Assembly: GCA_015345905.1 (NCBI GenBank)
Contig: JADDTR010000013.1
Coordinates: 253,411 to 317,410 of the forward strand
Length of the DNA: 64,000 nucleotides
Source of the DNA: Aotearoamyces nothofagi
Lineage: Eukaryota > Ascomycota > Leotiomycetes > Leotiales > Tympanidaceae
Direction of reading: 5' to 3'
Part shown: one piece after another, positions 33,118 through 44,766 of the stretch
How the letters are laid out: every line of letters starts with the position of its first letter
How positions within the stretch are numbered: the stretch's first letter is position 1
Made by a program: the position numbers and the translations under genes
The notes under the pieces: generated by a model
Database searches by the model: none
What the model saw: the letters and a program-made list of their open reading frames with translations, nothing else
What the model was told of the DNA's origin: nothing

Positions 33118-34723
33118 ATGGAAGCGCTACAACAGCTCCCACTTCTTAACTTGATAGCCCGCTGTAGTTTAAAAATGTCTTTGACCAAACTCGCCGACGA
33201 GATCTCCAGGCACTGTAAGATTCTTGATGATTATATTGCCTCAGAGAAGCTGCCAGAGCCGTCACTAGACAGCCATGGGCCATTGGAATTCCCAATCACT
33301 GCATCCACACCCAAGGAGATTAAGTCGGCACGAAGATGCCTGCTCGATATAACCAGCACGCTCCACGACCTTACAGCTGGATCAGCAGCTATGCTGGTGT
33401 GGCCGGCTCTCACAGTAAGTTCACGTCCATCTCATATTTACTATAAATTGATAGCAAACTAGCACCCCTACCAACTCTTAACACTTCGGACGCTCCAGAG
33501 GTTCTCTATACCAGAAGCAGTACCCCTAACGGGAGCAGCATCATTTGAGAAAATAGCAGCAATAACAGGTCTCAACGAAGAATTTGTCAGCAGAATCATC
33601 AAGCATGCGTCCACATACCACATATTCTATGTCAACGAGTCCTCAGGTATGGTATCACATACATCCCCTTCGCGAGCATTGGTCGAGCACAATGCCGTGC
33701 GGGATTCATTAACAATATGTTTGGACGAGAGATTCCTCGCCACAGTGGGCCAAGTAGACCACGCACTGCTCAAGTACGGCTCCATAGACGAACCCACGGA
33801 GACCGCGTTCAACATCGCGTTCAATACCGACCATGACTACCTAGCTTTCTTAAGGAACCCAGCACAGCGACAGGAGCGCAATGCTATGCATGGCTTCTTG
33901 CGGTTCGTGATGTCAGGTTCCAAAATGGGGGCGAGAGACCACGATATGGATCTCCTGGCTGGCGATGCGATTGACTGGGATGCGCTCGGAAAAGGCCTCG
34001 TGGTTGATGTATGTGCAATATTTCGCTGACTCATTTAAACTTACTTCTCAGGCTAGAAGTGGATGTCTGTGAATAACTTCCTTGTTGTTATTACATATTA
34101 ATAATAATCGCACTGCTTAGATGGGAGGAGGCCACGGCCACGTATGCGCATCCATCGCCAAGGGCCACCCGAAACTCCAATTCATAGTCCAAGACCTTCC
34201 GCAAATTGTCGCAGCGGGCCGCAAGGCGATCCTAGAGACTGCAAAAGGATCTGATTCCGTGGCTTCCCGCATCTCTTTCATGGAGCACAACTTCATGGGC
34301 CAGCAAATAGTGCAGGGCGCTGACATCTTCATGTTCCGCTTTGTCATACACGATTGGTCAGACAAGTACGTGATCCAGATCCTGCAGAACATCCTGCCTA
34401 TGATGAAGCCGAGTGCACGTATTGTGATTATGGACTATGTGGTGGCTACTGCGGGAAGCATCCCGAAGGTGGCAGAGAGATTGGAAAGGTTAGTTTTGCT
34501 CCTTTCTCTAATGTTTATTGATCCTCAACGGGCATGATGGCGCTGACTGCGGTCTAGAACCATGGATCTGGCTGCTCTCTCGATGATCGCTGGTAAGGAG
34601 AGAAGCAGCTATGATTGGCACAGATTGATAAGGAGGGCCGGCGGCGGTCTTCAAATCACGAACATCTATATGGATCATGACAGTGCTTTTGGTTTGGTCG
34701 TGTTGGGTATTGCTTCGGTTTGA
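33118..34723 (+). CDS. Fungal secondary-metabolism-type O-methyltransferase
   Basis: Four exons, 33118-33414, 33463-34008, 34121-34488 and 34558-34723, give 458 residues; introns are 48, 112 and 69 bp. The N-terminal helical dimerisation part (HPYQLLTLRTLQRFSIPEAV) is rebuilt across intron 1. The Rossmann core has VVDMGGGHGHV (motif I, residues 279-289) rebuilt across intron 2, VQDLPQIV, and FRFVIHDWSDK with the catalytic base His358. The C-terminal KERSSYDWHRLIRRAG segment is also typical. Members methylate hydroxyls of polyketides such as sterigmatocystin precursors using SAM. Motifs are intact, although the usual VVDVGGG has Met in place of Val. No polyketide synthase or other tailoring gene lies within the window, so it seems isolated. 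Confidence 0.9.
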
Positions 34724-35964
34724 TGGGCGGCCAGGTCAGTTGCCAAGATATTGTATATGATCAGTCAGTCTTTAACAGCATCCATACGAAGGTAGAAGTG
34801 AGAGGTTTCCGGAGTAACGCTCCACACAACGCAGTAGGAGCGCATGAGCGTGATGCGTACGTGGAGGCCTTCCTTAGAGTTATAAGACGACTCTACATTA
34901 TACATTGTGGGCTAGTTTGGTGCCCACGCGGACACCGCATGAAGCTACTGTTAAGCCTTTGTAGGGACAATGAGAACAGTGAGGATGATGAGGAGCATAT
35001 CAGCACCAGAATCCCACCTCAACTTATGATAATACTTCTAATTCCACCCCGGAAACTATACATCTTCAACGCAAATGAATCCAGCATCGCTTTAGACTCT
35101 AATTTAAAACCACAGCCCATCAATCTGAAAAATCAATTTATTGATATCTGCCCCAGGAAACCGTAGAAGGTATACAGGACCAATAACAAGCCGGCCTGGT
35201 TCAAGATGAGTTGTTATAGGAATGGTTCTCTTACAACATTTTTGTTGGCCTTTTTGACTCATTTCGGCCGTCTGTTTTGATTGAGCAGCTTAGAAATGTA
35301 TAAAATTCGAGCCTTTCCCAGAGTTGGTTATATAGAATATAGTATGCGGACCTGAGAACTCGCGGCAACCTCTGTTCAAGTATCATTCTATACTAGCTCA
35401 GCATTGATCTTGACGATCGTCGATTGCCGAGCATCTAGATAATCTCAGTGCCCACAGTCATCGAATTATCCTCTGCAGATATTGAACAGAAAGAAGGTTC
35501 TTAAATCATCACCTATACTGGACTGAGAGTCCTACATATAATTCTGCATGTCGTATAGAAAAAGAGCATGTGGTTTTGCTTTCGTCCGTGCTCACAGCAA
35601 CTGCCAGGGAGGGATTTAGCTCGAACGTCATGCTGCAGGGGCTGAACGGGGCAAGGGTTCTCCCGGTTCCCCGTTCCCAGCCAGCTTACGATCTAGTTCG
35701 GAAGGCAGGGAGCATCAATTTGAGGAAATGAGATAATCCAACAGACCTCGCAACGATCGCAACCTCTCGTCCTCTCACTGCCATCGACTTCTACTGTTCG
35801 GATAGACCCATCAGTTGGCCTTGCTTACAGGACATTTGCTCTCTATATTCAATCGCGACTGTACGGTACATTCAAGCTGGCTTCATATTCTGTTATCCCA
35901 GTACTGCATCCAGCACGGGCTTGCCCAGGACACATCTCATCCATAAACCGCGCAGACAGTTCCA
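34724..35964. other. Intergenic region and EFR3 upstream
   Basis: 1.24 kb. A 148-codon open frame directly after the O-methyltransferase stop (34720-35166) has no domain. Near 35640-35690 there is a C/G-rich patch with repeated GGTTC/CCGTTCCC. Nothing else recognised. Confidence 0.5.
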
Positions 35965-38900
35965 ATGCATGCCATACGGCAGAAATGTCGCCCAAAGCAT
36001 CAGGTCTTGGTTCTCAAATGTTACCCGCGTACCACAAAGGGAGCCGTTGATGTTAAACCCAATTCGAGCGAACTCAGCTACCTCCTGTACTATGCGACGA
36101 CGCGGCGTAGCAAAGTGCAGAAGGTTGGGGCTTTTTTGGAAAAGAAGACTGCCAGTGATGTATGGCGCGCGCGAATAGGGTACGTGTTGAGAGGGTTTTT
36201 TGAGTATTGCAATATTCGCGATACACAGGGGCGCGACTGCTGTGTTTATGAAAATATATAAGCTGACATGTTCGGGTCATACAGGAACGTTCAAGTTACC
36301 CTCCAAATCCTTGAAGCTCTAATTGAAAAGGCTCCACGCGACCTCCCTCTATATGCGCCATATGTTCTCAAAATATTCAATATAATTCTGCGGTCCGGCG
36401 ATATTACTATGGTGGAGGCTTCAATACCAACGTTTGAAGCATTTTGTGAACATCATGATGTTGCATCCTTATCAGCAGAGCAAGAATACCTCAAACAGTA
36501 CGAAGAAATTGTGCGAATGTACGCGTCATTTGGATCAACCAGGCCGCAACCTACGAAGATAGCACCAAGCGCCCCGGTGGCCATGAGATGGAGGATAGTT
36601 GGATTGCAGGCAGTCAAGAGTGTAGCATCTTCAGAAGCATTGGCATCGGTGGCCGGACGCCAGCTTCATGTGATTGTCCCAATACTACTAGAGAATTTGT
36701 GGACCGACGACCAGGACTACTTGGAAGTTCTTATCCAGCGAGCTCATTTGGAGGAGAAAGAAGACACCGACAAAAATATACGACGACGAATGAGTACTGC
36801 GACTGTTCGAACTGTAGAGACAGGCGAAACAAAAACAAACCCTCTTGCGCTCTCAGGCACAACAGCTGATGCAGACAAACTGGCAGAGGAAGATATTGGG
36901 ATCCTCGCAATCCATTGCTTGAAACAGATATTTGTCTCCAATAACAGAACCCAAATCCGAGGAGCTACAATCTCAACGATTCAGTTTATTGCGGACCGAG
37001 TTGCCCAGAACGAGGTGGTCACCGGTACGCAAGCTACTACTGGCCAGGATCGAGGCTGGGCAACCACAATTTACATAATGATCGCCCGATGGACTCCTGT
37101 CCAGGACCGATACGTGATCCTGGTAACCACTATGGAGACTCTGATTAAATCCCCGTTGAGTGAAGGATGTATTCCGCAACAACTTGCTCTCGCAACTATG
37201 ATCGGGTCATTATTGAGGTCGGATATGAATCTTATAGGGCTGAGCGTCATGGATGTATTATTGGGTCTCATTCAACATGTCTTGAGGATACTCCAGTTGG
37301 GGGGTGTTGGTCCACATCTTCAGCAAAAAGATATTGGCGGAGACGAGAAACTTTCTTCCACTTCCTCAAACGAGCCTTCGCCGTCTACGAGCATCATAGC
37401 TGCCACGCTCCCTGAGACAGCACCCTCGCCAACACCTTCCACTCCTCGCAAAGACCTCCTCACGCGACTTGAACAATGCATTGCAGACCTGGCTACTCAT
37501 GTTTACTATGCGGACCAGATCTCTGATATGATCTCTGCTATTCTCCTGAGACTAAAGCCTTCTCCACAGTCGACTATTGCCACTCCAGCAGCCGCAATCG
37601 AAGACCCCGAGACGACCACAAGCATCCTTTCAGCATCAGGAAATCTAACAGAAGATCCAAATACGGATGGATTCTTTTCTTTTGATACAGCCAAAGTTAC
37701 AGCCTTACTCGCTATCAAAGGAATTCTGCTTGTTGCAACAAAACAATCGAAGACATCAGGAGGAGGCCCGCTTGGGAGAAATCGAGTGGGCCTTCAAGTT
37801 TGGGAAGGTACACAGTGGCTTCTACGCGACCAAGATGGGAGGGTACGGAAAGCGTATGTGGATGCCCTACTAACGTGGCTGCATCACGAGATGACCAAAG
37901 CCAATCTCCGAGCCTTTGAAGATAAGCCGGCTTATTCTTCTCAAAGGGGATTATCTCGAAATGGAGGGGATGGTTCACCCGCAAATTTTGCTAAGCGGGC
38001 TGTATCGAATGCATCTCATCGCGAAAAGCCGATGAGAACATTAAGAACAACTTTCTTGCAACTCCTACATCTTGCCATCTATGAGAATGCTTTACAATAC
38101 ACTGATTCTGAGGCTGACGTCGCTCTACTGCATCTACTCCTTTTCAATCTCATTGACAAACTCGGCGTGAATGCTGTCAAGAGTGGGCTCCCAATGATCT
38201 TCCGTCTCCAAGAGGACATCCAAGAAGCCGAGACAACTGCTAAGATCCGCATCGGAAGTCTTTGTCATGGATATTTCTGGGCATTGGGCGACAAATTCAA
38301 CTTTGAGTCATCTGGCGTTGGGAGAGAGATCCAAAATGAGATCATTCGCAGGCAGAGCAAAGGCTTTTGGGTGGACAAGATCCAGGTACCTCCTCTGCCA
38401 CTAGGCTACATCGGAGAACCTGGGCAGGTGACGGCCCATGTGGGACTTCCATTAAATAAGATCCAAACCGAGTCTTTGAGGCCATTTGATGACCGTGAAG
38501 CGATGGTAGAATTGATAGCACTTGCTTATTCAGACAGCTTGGCTTCGCCCCCTAGCAGCCCTCCAGTTTCACCCGGACGCAGCTTCAACCTTCCAATCCT
38601 TGGCAGTAGTACAGAACCTATGGCTCCAGAATTTGTCATCCCGGAAAAAGACAAAACACAAATGCTCTCTGAGTGGAGCAGAGAAACTGTCCTAGCAGGC
38701 GCACAGGAAGCAAGCCAAACAATCTCGTTGAATGGATCTAAGTCTGGCACGAATGCTACTGGACCACGAAACTTCCTTGCCGTAAATGGTGGAAACAATG
38801 ACGGAAATAGTGGAAGTGAATCTCTAAGACGCCATCACCATTTCTATAATAGTCGACCTGCGTCTCAAGCCTATGGACTGGTTGGTGGCCTTGGTGCTAT

Positions 38901-39612
38901 TAAGAAACTTCGCAAGCCTGGCGGAGCCGATGGTTCACCTGTTCCACCAAGTGAATCAAGTCGGGAGTCTATTACACACGTCAATCAGCTGAAACGTGTA
39001 CTATCCGGACAAGCACCTCTTTCGCAAGGAAACGGGACTGTACATAGTGATGTAAGCAGTGATAGTATGGTTAGCTATGACGGAGCTCTATCCGAACTAT
39101 CATATGACAACCGTTTCATGGCGACTACGGATACCAATCGACACGTGTCAAATGACTCAACGAGGCCTAAATCACGGGATCGGTTGCCTTCGACTGGGGG
39201 GCATCTAAGGCCACTTAGCTCAAACCCCGTTTTACCAGGAGAGGCTCTAGAAGAAGAGGAAGAGAAATTTGAAGATTTGGATGCAGTCCCGCCTGTCCCC
39301 CCGCTTCCTCCGTCTTTGTCAATGCCGTCAATTTCAATGCCGTCATCACGTGGAACTTTCCCTAATAGTCAAGAACGAATGCCTACTCTTGGTACCGCCG
39401 TGCTGGATTATGCTGCTGCTGGTACACTGCGTAATGGTCGAAGCTTGAATCGTGGCTTGAAGAGCAGAAGTGGGCGAAGTTCCCATGGCAGTTTTTGGGG
39501 AGACGAACCCATTCCAACAGTTGACTTGCAATCGCTCCTGAAAGGGATTGAGACAGGTGGCGATGCGCTGAAGAGAACAGCGGGGGGTGCCGTCGTCAAG
39601 CCGCCTTATTAA
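35965..39612 (+). CDS. EFR3: Plasma-membrane PI4-kinase anchor EFR3
   Basis: Two exons, 35965-36179 and 36285-39612, give 1180 residues. The N-terminus MHAIRQKCRPKHQVLVLKCYP, then SSELSYLLYYATTRRSKVQKVGAFLEKKTASDVWRARIG joined to NVQVTLQILEALIEK across a 105-bp intron, is diagnostic of fungal Efr3. Armadillo/HEAT-like helices follow to about residue 750, then a Ser/Pro-rich disordered C-terminal third. Efr3 is the membrane anchor of the Stt4-Ypp1 complex, which makes PI4P at the plasma membrane. The N-terminus has basic residues and a Cys that fit membrane attachment by charge or acylation. The family and length agree. Confidence 0.94.
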
Positions 39613-40072
39613 GTGTAGGTGATGGGGTATTGTTGAACATGTATTAGTATTTGGGCAAAGCTGAGTGGAGAGTGTGTGCCATTGTGTTAGATTCCCACAG
39701 AGATACCTGAATATGTTTGAGTAACAGAAATATTTGAAATAGATGTATTTATTTAATCATCACATGCTAGGCGCTTTGCATTCAGACTCTTCGTTTTAAT
39801 CCGGGGAATGTAACTCGCTTGGGGCAGGGGATGGTGATCTAATCGCCGACTCACCGACGCATCCGCCGAACCTCGGCTCGGATTTGGGTGTCTACGATGT
39901 ATATCAGGCTGGCTGGAGCAAAAAATAACGAAGCCGCCCATGCTTTGTTACTCCTTTAAATATTTCTTTCCACTTACAAGATCTCGCGTCGATTTTTGCC
40001 TGCCCTCTGCTTGCACATACTCCCCAATCATCTACCAGGAGGAGGAAACTCCCCAGTCGAACTCTCTTGGCG
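39613..40072. other. Intergenic region EFR3 to thioesterase
   Basis: 460 bp; 3' region of EFR3 and promoter of the thioesterase gene. Nothing further recognised. Confidence 0.55.
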
Positions 40073-41331
40073 ATGGCAGACAAGGAGAGTGACGGACCGA
40101 GTAGAGCAACGCTTGTCAAACCACCGCCTGTAGATCCAGAGAAATCAGCAATTGAGAATGTCCTCGAGCTAACAGAACTCGCAGCCATTGGACCTGTAAG
40201 CCTTCTCTCCTGCCTTCCACCTCCCAACACTGCATACAAACCCACATCGACTCAAAAGCTAACAGCTTCTCTTTCCCAGGACATTTTTACCAATACCCGA
40301 CCACTCTGGCACCCCCCAGGAGCGCGCGGCATCTATGGAGGTGCAGTAATAGCTCAATGTCTTGCCGCCGCGCAACGTACCGTGCCGGCGAATTTCATAA
40401 TCCACAGTATGCACTGCTACTTCGTCCTTGCGGGCGACTCTACCATTCCAGTTCTATACCACGTCGAGCACGTACGAGAAGGTAAGTCCTTCGCGACGCG
40501 CACCGTGCAGGCACGACAGCGCGGAAAGTGCATCTTTACAGCAACCATGAGCTTCGCGCGCGAAAACAGCGGCGGGCGGAAACAAGTCAAGCATGCGGTG
40601 CCGATGCCGGACGGAGTAGAGCAGCCAGAGCTGCCAGAGCTGTTAGACACGTCTGCTGCAGATTCAGAAGACGATGAGAGTAGTGGCGTTCCAAAAGGCA
40701 ACCAGAGCCCGTTTGAAGTAAGACGGATACAGATTCTGAATGCATATGGCGCACCGCACGAGAAGAAGACGAGGCAGTATATCCGCGCCCGAGGCAAGAT
40801 CTCGCCATCTGGTGGGCATGAAGCCCACTTGTCCGCATTGGCATATATGAGTGATTCAAATTTCATCGGCACAGTGTCGCGGATTCATAATCTCTGGCGC
40901 TTTCCGACACTGGATCCGAAGAGTGAGAAGACGCTGGACCCAAAACTGAAAGAGCGTGTTAGGAAATTGAAGGAATCTGAGGGCTTTGGACGCGATTTAG
41001 ATAATGAGAATGGGAGGCCGGAGCTTGGGATGATTGTTAGCTTGGATCATACTATTTATTTTCATGGGCCGAGACTGGTGAGGGCGGACGAGTGGATGTT
41101 TACAGAGATGGAGAGTCCATGGGCCGGGGATGGGAGGGGCGTGGTTATACAGAAAATGTTCGCATCGGATGGGACATTGGTAGCGACTTGTGTACAGGAG
41201 GTATGCGATCCCTTATATTCTAATGGAGATACGTCTTACTAACGGTGTGCGATTAGGGCGTTGTGAGGTTAAAACAAGATCCGGAACCGTGGGGAGAGCC
41301 TGTGCCAGAGAAGGCGAAGGCAAAGTTATGA
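40073..41331 (+). CDS. TES1: Peroxisomal acyl-CoA thioesterase II
   Basis: Three exons, 40073-40195, 40280-41200 and 41257-41331, give 372 residues. The double hot-dog fold of the TesB/ACOT8 type is visible: ARGIYGGAVIAQCLAAAQRTV, FIIHSMHCYFVLAGD, FATRTVQARQRGKCIFTATMSF in the first half, and LGMIVSLDHTIYFH (catalytic Asp region), ADEWMFTEMESPWAGDGRGVV and then GVVRLKQD in the second. The last three residues, AKL, are a PTS1 peroxisomal import signal, and are supplied only by the short third exon. The enzyme hydrolyses acyl-CoAs during beta-oxidation. The 84-bp first intron is a multiple of three and free of stops, so its retention would add 28 residues. Confidence 0.93.
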
Positions 41332-42134
41332 TGGGGTGCCTGGAATCATCTAGATGTGTATAAGTATTCAAGGAGTCGGGTCAAATAGAGCAGGGCGAAG
41401 TAGAATGTAACTTTACACCAGTACCAGTTCTAAGGGTCAAAGTGTAGCTATACTGCTATCAATCGGAACAGTGCAGGGGATCGTAAGGGAGTCGAGATGG
41501 TCGAGATGGTCGAGATATTGCTGTTTCTGGATACGGTGGTGCAAGAGTGGTCCTGCGTTACAGCAGGCGTAGGACTATACTATATTTTATATATGTACTG
41601 TTCATATTTCGCGTCTGTCAAGTGTCAGTGCCAGTGTCAGTGTCAGCGATTCAGCGTGGTTATGATGCTTCAGATGCCTCAGGCGACAGCTGATGCTGCA
41701 CTCGCATTTGCCCAGGACGCGCTGCCACACAGATACCTCCTCCACTTCCTGACATCCTCAAACACGAGACGTTTCGTTGGAAGTCGCAACAGCGCTTCAT
41801 ACTCGTGACCTCCTTCCATTGCAGTATGGCGTGGCCCGACTCCCGGGCATCGCCAAAGGCATGTGTTTCCTGCATCTCTCTCGCATTTCTACTCTTCTCT
41901 GTCTTCATTCTGTGTTTCTTTGCATTTCGATCCTTCCATTCTCGTTGCTGCCGGGCAGACAGGTTGTTTGTTAGTCGAATCAGTCGACATTTCATTCATT
42001 TCCCGAACTGCCTCAGTGCATTTCAATTCCAGTTTCAATCCTAGACGCCGGTCGTCGATACAAGTGTCAATTCACGTCCGCCTTGCACAATAGATCACGA
42101 CCGACCAACTCGTGGTTAATCCTGGTTCGCCAAC
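41332..42134. other. Upstream region of the tetraspanin gene
   Basis: 803 bp. Holds a tandem GTCGAGATG repeat (three copies, about 41492-41517) and a GTCAGTGCCA-like repeat near 41618-41650. CT-rich toward the start codon, consistent with a fungal promoter. No gene supported. Confidence 0.5.
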
Positions 42135-42986
42135 ATGAAGGACAAGGTCCTCCTCACCTTTGTCCTTACGGACTTTCTCTTCCTGCTTTCTGGAGGACTT
42201 CTTCTTGCCTTTCCCTTAATCATGGAAGGCGAAATGAAAGCTTCTGCAACAGTACAGACGGTCGCGCGAAACCTATTGTTCAAGCAGGTCCCTTTGAGTG
42301 GTTCGTAATATATGTCTAGCAGGCGGGCAAATCATTGGCTGTATGCTTACCGTCGTTGCAGGTGCCATCGGAAATGCTGTTATGGTTTTCACCACCTTTG
42401 TGCTTTCCTTGCCCGCAATTGTAATGCCGATGACGAGAGGTTGGCTCAAGCTTCACGGTTATATGGTTGTCGTTTGCGCACTCTTCACCCTGATACTTGG
42501 TCTCGATATGTGGTTCGATACTCTCACAATGAGGGCTAACCTCTCAAACACATGGGCATCGCAAACAAATGCCACCCAGAGTCTGTTACAGCAAGACGTG
42601 AGCTTCCATGAGCAAAGGATGAGATAAAAGAGATACTGATTCAACTAGCTCGACTGCTGTGGCTATAGGAATTCTACATCCCCACCGTTTGTCCTTGATT
42701 CCACATGTACAAGTGCAGCTGTTGCACGTGAGCTTGGTGGTTGTGTTAGCCCTTTCAGCTCTTTCGCCAACAACTCTCTTGATTTGGTCTTCACTGCTGC
42801 TTTTGGTATAGTTGGTAAGATCACTATCGCCTTGAACCTGCAATCCTAGTGTAATATTCTAACCACTTTTACTCAACAGGTATCGATACTGCGCTCATCC
42901 TATCGGTTGCTATGCTTCTTAAGGATCGTAAGGAGAAGGAGAGATATCGTCATATTGATGAGAAGAACGGTGCTGGTGCATTTTAG
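42135..42986 (+). CDS. PLS1: Tetraspanin, PLS1 type
   Basis: Four exons, 42135-42300, 42362-42597, 42649-42814 and 42880-42986, introns 51-65 bp, give 224 residues, the size of fungal Pls1. Four membrane segments are visible: LLTFVLTDFLFLLSGGLLLA, then NAVMVFTTFVLSLPAIVM, MVVVCALFTLILGLDMWF and a final one in LVFTAAFGIVGIDTALILSVAML. The large outer loop has the CCG motif LDCCGYRNST and further Cys, and the tail is KDRKEKERYRHIDEK. Pls1 tetraspanins are needed for appressorium-mediated penetration in plant pathogens and for ascospore germination in saprotrophs, where they work with an NADPH oxidase. The sequence fits this type, but Tsp2/Tsp3 relatives cannot be ruled out without a tree. Confidence 0.85.
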
Positions 42987-43417
42987 GGTTGATTTCTTTA
43001 GAAATGAGATTATGCAAGGATATCACTATGCGGAGCCTGTGAAGTGGCACGAGTGAAGCATGGATACTCTCAAGTCCCTACTATTCATGTTTGTGGATTT
43101 CTCATCTCTGTAATTATTGCCATATTAGCCTAGCTGTGGATTTATATATTGTGTTCTTCCAGGCTCATTTACAATCCCCCTGAGATATCAAGAAAAAAAA
43201 GGCCAAAGGACATAATTAGGAACAGTAGAAAAGGTAGGCTAGTAAACCTGAATAGAACTCAGTCACACCTATATTATATAAAAGTTTTACTTGTTCATTA
43301 ATCCATGAATTCATTGAATTGTAATCACAGGATGTACCCATCAAAAGCAAGAGCAATCGCTATCCATGCCAAAGCAACGCTCAATGCTATTACAACATAG
43401 GTATGCCAGTCCAGGAC
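42987..43417. other. Intergenic region between convergent genes
   Basis: 431 bp between the 3' ends of the tetraspanin and the next small gene. An A-tract lies at 43193-43200. Nothing recognised. Confidence 0.55.
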
Positions 43418-43894
43418 CTAACCCAACCTTGTCTCTTTGTCCTTGATCGGGATCTCCTTCCCCGTAACAGAGCTATACTGTCTCCGAATGAAATCCGAGA
43501 TCTGCTCATCCTTCGCCTGCTCGACGGCCGATTCGTTGTCTTGCTTACCTTCGCCGAGGCCGTACTGCTGGAATGCATCGATGCCTGTGGGCTGTTAGCG
43601 TGGCTGTATCTCGCCGTTGGGTGAGAGATAGATGGCGGTTGGGTGGTTGGGCGCTGTGCAGTGTAGTGTAGAGGTGGTGGTCCTGAAGGACGAACCTTTG
43701 TCCAGGTAGTCCTCGTTCTTCTCGCTCTCCTTCCCGCCTCCCGCGGCCGAGTTCAACTTGTTGCCTAGACCGGCAAGGAAGCCACCGCTGCCCTGCTGGT
43801 GTTGCTGCTCGCCAGAGGAGCTCTGCTGGTTCTGTGCCGTCTCGCCCTGGTTGGTATTCTCGCTGCTCCCAGTAAAGTTTTTGACAAAGTCCAT
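43418..43894 (-). CDS. Small acidic/Gln-rich hypothetical protein
   Basis: Two exons on the minus strand, 43894-43696 and 43584-43418, with a 111-bp intron, give 121 residues. The start MDFVKNFTGSSENT leads into a Gln/Ser/Gly-rich linker, then GGFLAGLGNKLNSAAGGG, KNEDYLDKGIDAFQQ rebuilt across the intron, and QAKDEQISDFIRRQYSSVTGKEIPIKDK. This is a widespread small fungal protein layout whose function I cannot name, likely a stress-related cytosolic protein. The linker is probably disordered; the GGFLAGLG and DYLDKG to ISDFIRRQY parts look constrained and amphipathic. Confidence 0.75.
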
Positions 43895-44766
43895 GATGAG
43901 GATTGTGGTTTGAGTATCGGAAGGATTTCAGAGTCGTGAGTCTCCTTTGTGGGGATTGTATTTAGAGAGGGGCGACCTGATAATGTAGGCCTGTGTATTT
44001 GTGGATGTGTCTGCTTATGCCAAGTTCTGGTGGAGTAGCTGGATTTCAGCTGTTCAATAAAACCTGCTGTGTTGGTCACCTTACGTCATAAACCATGGCA
44101 TATACCACATCGAGCGCCAAGAAATAGCATGTTTGTCACTATCAGATTAGACAGTCGCCAAGTCATAATTCCTGTTCCTCCCTCTTCGAAACGCAGCCAG
44201 TCACTGACAGTCTCGTGGAAAGTAAGTAAGTGATAAGTCCACGTGCTTTGGAATATCAATTGCGGAGTAGTAGTCCAATGTTGGTGGTGATGGTGGTTAG
44301 CCTAGCCAAATCAGTACGTGCTCCGACCTAGTAACCATTTCAAGCCAACGTCACTATAACTCGCAGGCTGTTGCTTCCTCTTTCTGCACTGAAATCATAT
44401 TTGGGGAAAAGGCCTAATATCCTTGGTATTGTGACGCTAATGACAACTACTTCAAGTACATTGGTAATGATGGCTCGTATACAAGAATATAGATAAGTAG
44501 ATAAGAAGGTTGAATTCCAATCCAAAAAGTAAATCATTTATAAATCGTAAATACATAAGTGTTTAGCAGGGGTTACTTTATAACTCTCCGGCGTGTGTTC
44601 TGCTTCTGATTAGGCGATGTCTCCTCGAGAATTATGGAGGATAATGTAGAACACCCCAAAGTATAATACAGAAATGTTCCTCTATATAGAAATTTTGTCA
44701 TTTTGTATAAAGACAAACTGTCGATATTCCGGTGTTGAAACATAATATACATTATTCAAATTTGGT
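43895..44766. other. Intergenic region between two minus-strand genes
   Basis: 872 bp. It contains the promoter of the small gene ending at 43894 and the 3' region of ATP12. No gene supported; a 65-codon frame at 44340-44537 is not convincing. Confidence 0.5.

Noticed and set aside
34720-35166. 148-codon frame after the O-methyltransferase
   Set aside because: Starts by overlapping the stop codon area and has no recognisable family or splice pattern.
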